A stretch of 64,000 bases of DNA from an uncultured Prevotellaceae bacterium (GTDB taxonomy: Bacteria > Bacteroidota > Bacteroidia > Bacteroidales > Bacteroidaceae). The translations under genes and the position numbers were made by a program. How positions within the stretch are numbered: the stretch's first letter is position 1; every line of letters starts with the position of its first letter. The DNA is taken from NCBI GenBank assembly GCA_900316685.1, contig ONDS01000025.1:1-64000 (forward strand). Reading direction: 5' to 3'. The notes beneath the pieces were generated by a model. The model was not told the origin of the DNA. It saw only the letters and a program-made list of their open reading frames with translations, and searched no databases. Shown piece after piece: positions 10,056-16,534 of this stretch.

Positions 10056-10563
10056 ATAACCCCTCGGGCACTCGGTAGTCGATGCGGTGGGCATCGCTGT
10101 CGATGTGCTCTATAAGGTCTTCTGCCGCGGGGAGCAGTATGTCGCGCCCGTCGGCCGTCTCTACGTTGAATAATATGTTGGCGGTGGTGTCGTCTACGCC
10201 TGTCAGCGAGCCGATGCACCTGCCGTCGTGCGTGTCGTACAGTTGATAACCGATGATAGCGGCCCACGACAGCTGATCGTCGCCGTCGGCCAACTCACGG
10301 GGGAAGAACACGTCGCAACCGGTCAGGCCCCGGGCATGTTCCATATCATCGATGTCGCAAAATTTCACCAAGGCGGTGGTATCGGTACGGAAACGGTATT
10401 CCTCGAAGAAGAAAGGCACCAGGATACCATCGATGCGGAGCACCACATAGTCGGCATCCACACGGTCGAACACATCGTCTTCCACCTGCATGGTCACCTC
10501 GCCTCTCACGCCATGGGCCTTGCCTATCCGTCCTATCTTATATACCTCTTCTTCCCGGATCAT
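10045..10563 (-). CDS. rimM: Ribosome maturation factor RimM
   Basis: 16S rRNA processing protein that binds S19 and helps mature the 30S head. 172 residues, the usual length. The N-terminal RimM domain carries YKIGRIGKAHGVRGEV; the C-terminal PRC-barrel-like part includes IIGYQLYDTHDGRCIGSLTGV and the LLPAAEDLIEHIDSDAHRI stretch typical of the family. It lies between murA (upstream, separated by a 66-nt word array) and dxr. Its stop codon lies within the CTCACAT/CTCACCT array. Confidence 0.93.
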   Translation of the reverse strand: MIREEEVYKIGRIGKAHGVRGEVTMQVEDDVFDRVDADYVVLRIDGILVPFFFEEYRFRTDTTALVKFCDIDDMEHARGLTGCDVFFPRELADGDDQLSWAAIIGYQLYDTHDGRCIGSLTGVDDTTANILFNVETADGRDILLPAAEDLIEHIDSDAHRIDYRVPEGLLEM

Positions 10564-10566
10564 ACC

Positions 10567-10629
10567 TTACTTATTCTTTCATGCTCCTTGCCCCTTGCAC
10601 CATGCACCTTGCACCTTGCCCCTTATTAA
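10567..10629. repeat. CCTTGCACC/CCTTGCCCC word array between murA and rimM
   Basis: Repeated CTCCTTGCCCCTTGCACCAT-like words fill the gap. The same family reappears at 43160-43200. Confidence 0.65.
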
Positions 10630-11940
10630 TTAATACTCCACCCTTTGGATATTGGCTCCTAAGAGGTTCAGACGGTTCTCGATATCTTCGTAGCCACGGT
10701 CTATCTGGGCGATATTGTCGATGCGGCTGGTGCCGTTGGCGCTAAGCGCGGCGATGAGCAGGGCGATACCCGCACGGATGTCAGGACTGGTCATCCTGCC
10801 TGCACGTAGACGGAGCTTATGGTCGTGACCCACCACCACGGCGCGATGGGGGTCGCAGAGGATGATCTGGGCGCCCATGTCGATGAGTTTGTCGACGAAG
10901 AACAGGCGGCTCTCAAACATCTTCTGGTGGATGAGCACACTGCCACGGGCCTGCGTGGCCACCACCAGCAACACCGACAGCAGGTCGGGCGTCAGCCCGG
11001 GCCATGGCGCGTCGGCCAGGGTCATGATGGTGCCATCGATGAACGAGTCGATCTGGTAATGGCTGTGGTGGGGGATGAACAGGTCGTCGCCCTCCACCTT
11101 GATGCGGATGCCTAAGCGGCGGAAGGCGTCGGGGATGATGCCGAGGTTCTTCAGCGACACGTTCTTGATGCGGATGCCGTCGCCCACCATGGCAGCCATG
11201 CCGATGAACGATCCCACCTCGATCATGTCGGGCAGCACCTTATGTTCGGCACCATGCAACTCCTTCACACCCACCACGGTGAGCAGGTTGGAGGCGATGC
11301 CGCTGATCTGTGCTCCCATGCTGTTGAGCAGGTGGCACAGCTGTTGCACATAAGGCTCGCAGGCGGCATTGTAGATGGTGGTGGTGCCCTCGGCGAGTAC
11401 CGCGGCCATGATGATATTGGCGGTACCGGTCACCGAAGCCTCATCTAAGAGCATGTGGCAACCTTTCAGTCTCGTGGCGGAGAGCTCGAACACGTCGCGG
11501 CCCTCCACACGCTCGAACTTCGCCCCTAAGCTCTTGAAACCTAAGAAGTGGGTGTCTAATCGGCGCCGACCTATCTTGTCGCCGCCGGGCTTGGCGATGG
11601 TGGCCTTATGGAAACGGGCCAACAACGGACCGATGGTCAGCACGCTGCCGCGAAGTGAGGAACAGCGGCGCACGAACTCGTCGCTCTGCAAATAGTCGAG
11701 GTCGAGCTTGTCGGCTTGGAAGATATACTCCCCGGGGACGGGACGCTTCACACTCACTCCCATGCTCTCAAGCAAGAGGATAAGGTTGTTCACATCCAAT
11801 ATGTCGGGGATGTTCTTGATATGTACGGGCTCGGTGGTGAGCAACGAGGCACAGATCACTTCCAACGCCTCATTCTTGGCACCTTGCGGTTGGATGGTGC
11901 CGCTGAGCTTACGCCCTCCTTCTATGATGAATGACTGCAT
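10630..11940 (-). CDS. murA: UDP-N-acetylglucosamine 1-carboxyvinyltransferase, Asp-type active site
   Basis: First committed step of peptidoglycan synthesis: enolpyruvyl transfer from PEP to UDP-GlcNAc. 436 residues. N-terminal PQGAKNEALEVICASLLT matches MurA rather than AroA. The active-site loop reads AKPGGDKIGRRRLDTH; the position that is Cys115 in E. coli is Asp here (residue 121, codon GAC on the minus strand at 11578-11580). Cys-to-Asp at this site is known to give fosfomycin-insensitive MurA in mycobacteria and chlamydiae, so intrinsic insensitivity is predicted. The C-terminus has the RAGIALLIAAL and ENRLNLLGANI elements. It starts 4 nt after the DUF4290 gene ends, so the two are probably cotranscribed. 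Confidence 0.95.
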   Translation of the reverse strand: MQSFIIEGGRKLSGTIQPQGAKNEALEVICASLLTTEPVHIKNIPDILDVNNLILLLESMGVSVKRPVPGEYIFQADKLDLDYLQSDEFVRRCSSLRGSVLTIGPLLARFHKATIAKPGGDKIGRRRLDTHFLGFKSLGAKFERVEGRDVFELSATRLKGCHMLLDEASVTGTANIIMAAVLAEGTTTIYNAACEPYVQQLCHLLNSMGAQISGIASNLLTVVGVKELHGAEHKVLPDMIEVGSFIGMAAMVGDGIRIKNVSLKNLGIIPDAFRRLGIRIKVEGDDLFIPHHSHYQIDSFIDGTIMTLADAPWPGLTPDLLSVLLVVATQARGSVLIHQKMFESRLFFVDKLIDMGAQIILCDPHRAVVVGHDHKLRLRAGRMTSPDIRAGIALLIAALSANGTSRIDNIAQIDRGYEDIENRLNLLGANIQRVEY

Positions 11941-11943
11941 TGG

Positions 11944-12543
11944 CTATCTTTTCTTTCTGCGTTTTTCCGTACTTGCTTCCTTGATGTTGATTTTCTCAAA
12001 CTCAAACTTGTCGAGGTCGAGCTGTATCACTCCGTCGGTGAAATGGGCCAGGTCGGAGGCTATCTTCTCGTGGTCGGCACTGCCATGGCTCCACTGGTGC
12101 AGGTCGCGCTGCATCTGGTTGGCGGTCATGCGTGTCAGCTGGTCGCGTTCGGCTCCGGCGGGCATGGTCTTCAATTTCTCGAACAATTCAAACACCATGT
12201 GACCGTAATGGCGCACAGGGATACGCTGCATGGGGTAGGGCATCGGTTCGGGACGGCCGGCGATCTTCAGCGCCTGACTCACATCATAAGGATAATCGAT
12301 GTCGAGCTGATAACCGCTCATGATGGCCAGGTGGTCCCATAACTTCTGCTTGTGGTCGCTGCTGTCGCGCCCTTGGGGTGACATGCGCTGCATGATGTCG
12401 ATGATGGTCTCGGCACAACGCTGACGCTCCTGTTTCGTGGGCAGCGATATGGCGTGCTCCACCATCTTCTGGATTTCACGCCCATACTCGGGGAGCTTGA
12501 GTTCCTCGCGCTGGGTGTTGTAGTCTAATCCTTTCATTTTCAT
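11944..12543 (-). CDS. DUF4290 family protein
   Basis: 199 residues from the ATG at 12543, chosen because MKMKGLDYNTQREELKLPEY begins the conserved region; an in-frame upstream start would run into the word array next to tsaB. A Bacteroidetes-restricted family (DUF4290) that I recall as habitually next to murA and rimM. No signal peptide or membrane segment. Predicted mostly helical, with YGREIQKMVEHAISLP and a very basic tail EKRRKKR. The function is unknown; the neighbourhood suggests cell-envelope or ribosome biogenesis. Confidence 0.85.
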   Translation of the reverse strand: MKMKGLDYNTQREELKLPEYGREIQKMVEHAISLPTKQERQRCAETIIDIMQRMSPQGRDSSDHKQKLWDHLAIMSGYQLDIDYPYDVSQALKIAGRPEPMPYPMQRIPVRHYGHMVFELFEKLKTMPAGAERDQLTRMTANQMQRDLHQWSHGSADHEKIASDLAHFTDGVIQLDLDKFEFEKINIKEASTEKRRKKR

Positions 12544-12576
12544 ATCTTTGTATGCTAAGTTCAAATTGTTTCCTCT

Positions 12577-12612
12577 TCTCACTTCTCACCTTTCACCTCT
12601 CACTTCTCACCC
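12577..12612. repeat. CTCACTTCTCACC word array at the tsaB 3' end
   Basis: CTTCTCACCTTTCACCTCTC and related words cover the gap between tsaB and the DUF4290 gene. The TGA of tsaB (12600-12602) is one of the TCA words. Confidence 0.65.
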
Positions 12613-13289
12613 CTCTTCTTCGCCACGAAGTCCTTGAGGTAGAAGGGCGTGAAGTAGGCCACGTCTTCCGTCTTTCCCTGGGCGATACGTTTCTCCGCCA
12701 GTGGAAACATGTATTTGGCCAGCGGCTGGATGCCATCTATGTAGTGGGCATTGGGATGGTCCACCACCGGCATGCATTTCTTGGCTCCGGGTCCGAAGAA
12801 ATATACGGGACGGTGGTCGAGGTATTCGCGGTAAGTGTCTGCATCCACCACGTCGGCCCTCGTCTCTCTCTCCACATGCAGGGCACGGTCGTAGACGGCG
12901 GCGTAGACCTCCATCCTTCGTGCATCGATCATCGGACAGAGCAGGGCCTCCTCCTCCAATTCCATGCGCCCCAGCAAGACGGGCACGCAGAGCAATTCAA
13001 GGGTAGGCACACTGATGAGCGGCACGCCGGCGCCATAGCACACACCTTTGGCCATCGACACACCTATACGCAAACCCGTGTAGGAACCGGGACCGCTGCT
13101 CACCGCTACGGCGTCCAACGGTATGGCATGACTGTCGGCAAAGGAGAGGGCCTCGTCGATGTATCCACCTAACTTCTGGGCATGGTTCGGGCCTTCGAAA
13201 TCCTCGGCATGATAGATGCAGGCTCCGTCTTCGCTCACCGCCACAGAGCACACATCAGTGCTCGTGTCAATATTCAAAATGCACGACAT
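12600..13289 (-). CDS. tsaB: tRNA threonylcarbamoyladenosine biosynthesis protein TsaB
   Basis: Partner of TsaD and TsaE in forming t6A37 on ANN-decoding tRNAs. 229 residues from the ATG at 13289, which gives the family N-terminus MSCILNIDTSTDVCSVAV; an in-frame ATG ten codons upstream adds a non-homologous stretch. The actin-fold motifs ILNIDTST, FEGPNHAQKLGGYIDEAL and AVSSGPGSYTGLRIGVSMAKG are clear, as are PMIDARRMEVYAAVYD and YFFGPGAKKC. It is probably the first gene of the minus-strand run. A -7 element (13317-13324) lies 27 nt upstream, back to back with the yicC promoter. Confidence 0.93.
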   Translation of the reverse strand: MSCILNIDTSTDVCSVAVSEDGACIYHAEDFEGPNHAQKLGGYIDEALSFADSHAIPLDAVAVSSGPGSYTGLRIGVSMAKGVCYGAGVPLISVPTLELLCVPVLLGRMELEEEALLCPMIDARRMEVYAAVYDRALHVERETRADVVDADTYREYLDHRPVYFFGPGAKKCMPVVDHPNAHYIDGIQPLAKYMFPLAEKRIAQGKTEDVAYFTPFYLKDFVAKKRGEK

Positions 13290-13316
13290 GTTGAAGAATA
13301 TTCCAAAATTAAAGTG

Positions 13317-13324
13317 CAAAATTA
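13317..13324 (-). promoter_or_regulatory. tsaB promoter -7 element
   Basis: Minus-strand TAATTTTG fits TAnnTTTG. Its -33 region would fall at about 13344, within reach of the opposing plus-strand -7 element at 13347-13354. Confidence 0.5.
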
Positions 13325-13346
13325 CGCATTTTTAAATAGAAATTCG

Positions 13347-13354
13347 TACTTTTG
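13347..13354 (+). promoter_or_regulatory. yicC-gmk-nadD promoter -7 element
   Basis: TACTTTTG fits TAnnTTTG. Its -33 region would overlap the tsaB -7 element at 13317-13324. The leader to yicC is about 155 nt and contains the GTTGACGAGT array. Confidence 0.5.
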
Positions 13355-13384
13355 CATAAAAATATTGCCGAAAGGCTGAAATTA

Positions 13385-13513
13385 GTTGATGAGTTGACGG
13401 GTTAACGGGTTGACGAGTAGACGAGTTGATGAGTTGACGAGTTGATGCCAATACTTACAACTTAGTTGTCCGCGAGACCCCCAAACCCTAAGCCATCAAC
13501 CCTAAACCATTAA
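13385..13513. repeat. GTTGACGAGT word array and CCCTAAACC words in the yicC leader
   Basis: 13385-13446 repeats GTTGATGAGTTGACGGGTTA-like words. 13488-13513 has CCCTAAGCC and CCCTAAACC. Both lie in the untranslated leader before the yicC ATG at 13517. Confidence 0.65.
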
Positions 13514-13516
13514 AAT

Positions 13517-14392
13517 ATGATACTTTCCATGACGGGCTACGGCAAGGCTGTCGTACCCTTCGCTGACAAGAAAATCAATGTCGAGGTGAAGTCGCTCAAC
13601 AGCAAAAACCTCGACCTGTCTACACGCATCGCCCCTCTCTACCGTGAAAAGGAGATGGAGATACGTCAACTCATAGCCACGGCGGTGATCCGGGGAAAGG
13701 TCGACTTCTCCATTTGGATAGAAAAAGAGGCCACAGCCGATGCCACTCCCATCAACGGGGCTCTGGTGGAGAACTACTACCGCCAGATCAAGGACATAGC
13801 CGCCAAAAGTGGAATACCCGAGCCGCAAGACTGGTTCTACACCTTGCTGCGTATGCCCGATGTGACCACCAAGACCGAGGTGGAACAGCTCTCCGACGAG
13901 GAGTGGGCGGTGGCTAAGGGGGCGGTCATCCAGGCCCTCGACCAACTCACCGCCTTCCGACGCCAGGAGGGCGAGGCCCTGCAGGTGAAGTTCACCGAAA
14001 AGGTGGACAATATCGCAGCTCTCTTGGCACAGCTCGCCGACTATGAGCAGGCGAGGATTGACAAGATTCGTGCGCGCATCGTCGAGGGACTGAAGAGCCT
14101 GCCCGAGGTGGAATACGACAAGAACCGCTTGGAGCAGGAGATGATTTATTACATCGAGAAACTCGACATCAGCGAAGAGAAACAGCGGCTGGCCAACCAC
14201 CTGACGTATTTCCGCAAGACCATGGCGGAAGACCACGGGCAAGGCAAGAAACTGGGCTTCATCGCGCAGGAGATGGGACGTGAGATCAATACCACGGGTT
14301 CGAAAAGCAACCATGCGGAGATGCAGAACATCGTGGTGCGCATGAAGGATGAACTGGAACAGATCAAGGAACAGGTACTCAACGTGTTATAA
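13517..14392 (+). CDS. yicC: YicC family endoribonuclease
   Basis: 291 residues, family length. The N-terminus MILSMTGYGKAVV and VEVKSLNSKNLDLSTRIAP is the classic YicC start; the C-terminal DUF1732 part includes EMIYYIEKLDISEEKQRLANH, LGFIAQEMGREINTTGSKSN and a final VVRMKDELEQIKEQVLNV helix. YicC proteins act on RNA, and in E. coli have been linked to decay of a small RNA; the substrate here is unknown. The coding region abuts gmk (next base after the stop), so they form a tight operon with nadD. The yicC-gmk pairing is common in bacteria. Confidence 0.93.
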   Translation: MILSMTGYGKAVVPFADKKINVEVKSLNSKNLDLSTRIAPLYREKEMEIRQLIATAVIRGKVDFSIWIEKEATADATPINGALVENYYRQIKDIAAKSGIPEPQDWFYTLLRMPDVTTKTEVEQLSDEEWAVAKGAVIQALDQLTAFRRQEGEALQVKFTEKVDNIAALLAQLADYEQARIDKIRARIVEGLKSLPEVEYDKNRLEQEMIYYIEKLDISEEKQRLANHLTYFRKTMAEDHGQGKKLGFIAQEMGREINTTGSKSNHAEMQNIVVRMKDELEQIKEQVLNVL

Positions 14393-14959
14393 ATGGCAAA
14401 ACTGATTATCGTATCCGCACCGAGCGGAAGTGGCAAAAGCACCATCATCAACTGGCTGATGCAGCATGAGGAGTTGCACCTGGCGTTCAGCATCTCCTGC
14501 ACCAGCCGACCTCCCCGTGGCAATGAGCAGAATGGGGTGGAGTATTTCTTTCTCAGCACCGAAGAATTCAAGGAGCGTATCGAAAAGGGTGAGTTCCTGG
14601 AATATGAGGAGGTGTACGAAGGACGGTTCTATGGCACTCTCAAACAGCAGGTGGAACGCCAACTGGCTGATGGACAGAACGTGGTGTTCGACGTGGATGT
14701 GAAGGGGGGCTGTTCTCTCAAGGAGTATTTCGGCGACAGCGCCCTGGCGGTCTTCATCCAACCTCCTTCGACCGAAGAACTGCAGCGACGGTTGGAGAAA
14801 CGGGGCACCGACACGCCGGAGGTCATCGCCAACCGTGTGGCGAAGGCGGAGTATGAACTGACCTTCGCACCGCGCTTCGACAGGGTGCTGGTGAACGACG
14901 ACCTCGAGACGGCACTGGCCGAGGCGTATCAGATAGTGAGCGGTTTCCTGAACGCATGA
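14393..14959 (+). CDS. gmk: Guanylate kinase
   Basis: Phosphorylates GMP to GDP with ATP in the cytoplasm. 188 residues. P-loop APSGSGKSTI at residues 8-17, GMP-binding motif SCTSRPPRGNEQNGVEYFF, LEYEEVYEGRFYGT, and FDVDVKGGCSLK. It begins directly after the yicC stop and overlaps nadD by the 4-nt ATGA, indicating translational coupling. Confidence 0.97.
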   Translation: MAKLIIVSAPSGSGKSTIINWLMQHEELHLAFSISCTSRPPRGNEQNGVEYFFLSTEEFKERIEKGEFLEYEEVYEGRFYGTLKQQVERQLADGQNVVFDVDVKGGCSLKEYFGDSALAVFIQPPSTEELQRRLEKRGTDTPEVIANRVAKAEYELTFAPRFDRVLVNDDLETALAEAYQIVSGFLNA

Positions 14960-15522
14960 GCATCCGCACAGGGATCTTCGGCGGCTCGTTCAACCCCATC
15001 CACAACGGGCATATACACCTGGCGCGACAGTTGCTGCGCCAGGCGAGGCTCGACGAGGTGTGGTTCCTCATCACACCGCAAAACCCATGGAAGGAGCAGG
15101 CCGACCTCATGCCCGACGCGTTACGTTATGAACTGGCGATGGCGGCCCTGCGACGGTTCAAACGACTCAAGGTCTCCGACTATGAATTCCACCTGCCCAA
15201 ACCGTCGTATACATGGCACACGTTGCAAGCCTTGAGCACCGACTTCCCCGAACGCTCGTTCACCGTGCTCATCGGTGGTGACAATTGGGTGGCGTTCGAC
15301 AAATGGTATCATTACGAGGATATCCTCGCCAACTATCAGATAGCGGTCTACCCGCGTGCCAATGCCCCCATCGACCCTTCTACCTTACCCGAAAACGTGC
15401 TCCTCATGCAGGCTCCCACCATCGACGTGAGCAGCACGGAGATACGCCAACGCCTCGCACAAGGACTCCCCATCGACCACCTTGTGCCCCGCGCCGTGGC
15501 GAAAATGCTGTTAAAGTTATAA
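14956..15522 (+). CDS. nadD: Nicotinate-nucleotide adenylyltransferase
   Basis: NaMN plus ATP gives NaAD in NAD synthesis. 188 residues. N-terminal nucleotidyltransferase motif GIFGGSFNPIHNGHIHLARQ with the HxGH-type signature (HNGH), TPQNPWKEQ, FTVLIGGDNW, and the C-terminal ISSTEIR-like motif present as VSSTEIRQRL. Overlaps gmk by 4 nt, in the yicC-gmk-nadD operon. Confidence 0.95.
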   Translation: MSIRTGIFGGSFNPIHNGHIHLARQLLRQARLDEVWFLITPQNPWKEQADLMPDALRYELAMAALRRFKRLKVSDYEFHLPKPSYTWHTLQALSTDFPERSFTVLIGGDNWVAFDKWYHYEDILANYQIAVYPRANAPIDPSTLPENVLLMQAPTIDVSSTEIRQRLAQGLPIDHLVPRAVAKMLLKL

Positions 15523-15524
15523 CA

Positions 15525-16184
15525 ATGCCACATATCATCACATATACCGAAGAAATAGAAGAACACGGATACTGTCAGCAGCGTCCCGACTTGCATACTG
15601 GCGACAAGTACCTGCACGAGGTGGATGGGAAGAAGCGTTTGCGCATTGTGCGGTCAGTACATCTTGACAAGTATGTCTGGGAGAATGTAGCGCAGTGGAC
15701 TACCGTCATCGAGGAATTTTTCGAGAAAGAATACACGCTCACCACGGTCTTGATGAATTTCGGGCAGCCCAACAAGTCGGAGGTTCCTGTGTTTGTGGCG
15801 AATGGGATGATGGGTGTGCTCACTTGTGACAAGGAGAAGGTCAACGGCGAGTTGTTCATCCCTTCCAAGAGATTCTTAGTCCCGATAAAGGGTGTGGCTC
15901 CATTTGGTTTCTACGACTGTCAGCAACTTACGAAGGTGATCTTCGATGCGCGGGTAGTGATTGTGTATGAATATGCTTTCGCGAAGAGCGGCATCAAGAA
16001 AATGGAGTTCAACGAAATTGTGCCTGTGATGGTTCATGTCTCAGCCATTGACGGTTGTGATAATCTCCCGAAGTTCGACACGCTTTTCGACAAACCTTTC
16101 CCGGGAAAATATCAGATACGTGGGGGTGATGCCTTTCGTGAATGGGAGGAGGAATTATACCGGCTGCATTTTTTGAATAGATAA
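15525..16184 (+). CDS. Hypothetical protein with a BspA-like leucine-rich segment
   Basis: 219 residues from the ATG at 15525, two bases after the nadD stop; longer in-frame starts lie inside nadD. No signal peptide. Residues about 115-190 (KGVAPFGFYDCQQLTKVIFD, then YEYAFAKSGIKKMEF) look like two or three divergent LRR_5/BspA-type repeats, which are common in Prevotella surface and orphan proteins. The N-terminal half (about residues 10-100) I do not recognise. It is probably cotranscribed with nadD. No function can be assigned. Confidence 0.6.
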   Translation: MPHIITYTEEIEEHGYCQQRPDLHTGDKYLHEVDGKKRLRIVRSVHLDKYVWENVAQWTTVIEEFFEKEYTLTTVLMNFGQPNKSEVPVFVANGMMGVLTCDKEKVNGELFIPSKRFLVPIKGVAPFGFYDCQQLTKVIFDARVVIVYEYAFAKSGIKKMEFNEIVPVMVHVSAIDGCDNLPKFDTLFDKPFPGKYQIRGGDAFREWEEELYRLHFLNR

Positions 16185-16298
16185 TTCAAAACCAAAGGAT
16201 GAGTCTGCTTACGCTTTCGTGCCCTACTCTGTTCCTTTCCGCCTGCTCATCGGTGTCTCTTTGGTGGAAATAAGGCAAACGGTAGAATAGATTCCCAG

Positions 16299-16418
16299 GT
16301 ATCTGTAGCGGCTCAGTCGTCCATAGGGAAATGGGTCATGTCTCTATTGATGTTGGCAGGTCGCTTGGAAATCATCACACTCATTGCTTTGTTGGTCCCT
16401 GATTTTTGGCGAAAATAA
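16299..16418 (+). pseudogene. C-terminal remnant of a TrkH-type potassium transporter
   Basis: Forty codons including the stop read VSVAAQSSIGKWVMSLLMLA, then GRLEIITLIALLVPDFWRK and a stop. This matches the last membrane helix of Bacteroidetes TrkH proteins (KWxMSFLMLxGRLEI...FWK pattern, from memory). The frame stays open further upstream for some codons but gives no TrkH sequence and no start. The rest of the gene is absent, so this is a decayed fragment. The surrounding 16185-16298 holds nothing else I recognise. Confidence 0.6.
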
Positions 16419-16446
16419 ACCTTTTTAGGAACAACACCTTAAAATA

Positions 16447-16475
16447 GGGCTCGATGCTATCGCAGCATCGAGCCC
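16447..16475. terminator. Bidirectional terminator between convergent units
   Basis: Perfect 12-bp stem: GGGCTCGATGCT (16447-16458) with AGCATCGAGCCC (16464-16475), 5-nt loop. It is flanked by TATTTT on the minus-strand exit side and a short TTT on the other. It lies between the plus-strand nadD unit and the 3' end of glnN copy 2. Confidence 0.7.
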
Positions 16476-16534
16476 TTTGCAAACTTCAATTAATCACTCT
16501 TGCTTGGCCATCAGCGGCAAAGTCGAGCGATGGC

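Noticed and set aside
10630-11940. AroA (EPSP synthase) instead of MurA
   Set aside because: The N-terminal QGAKNEALEV motif, GGDKIGRRRLD loop, length and neighbours fit MurA; AroA-specific motifs are absent.
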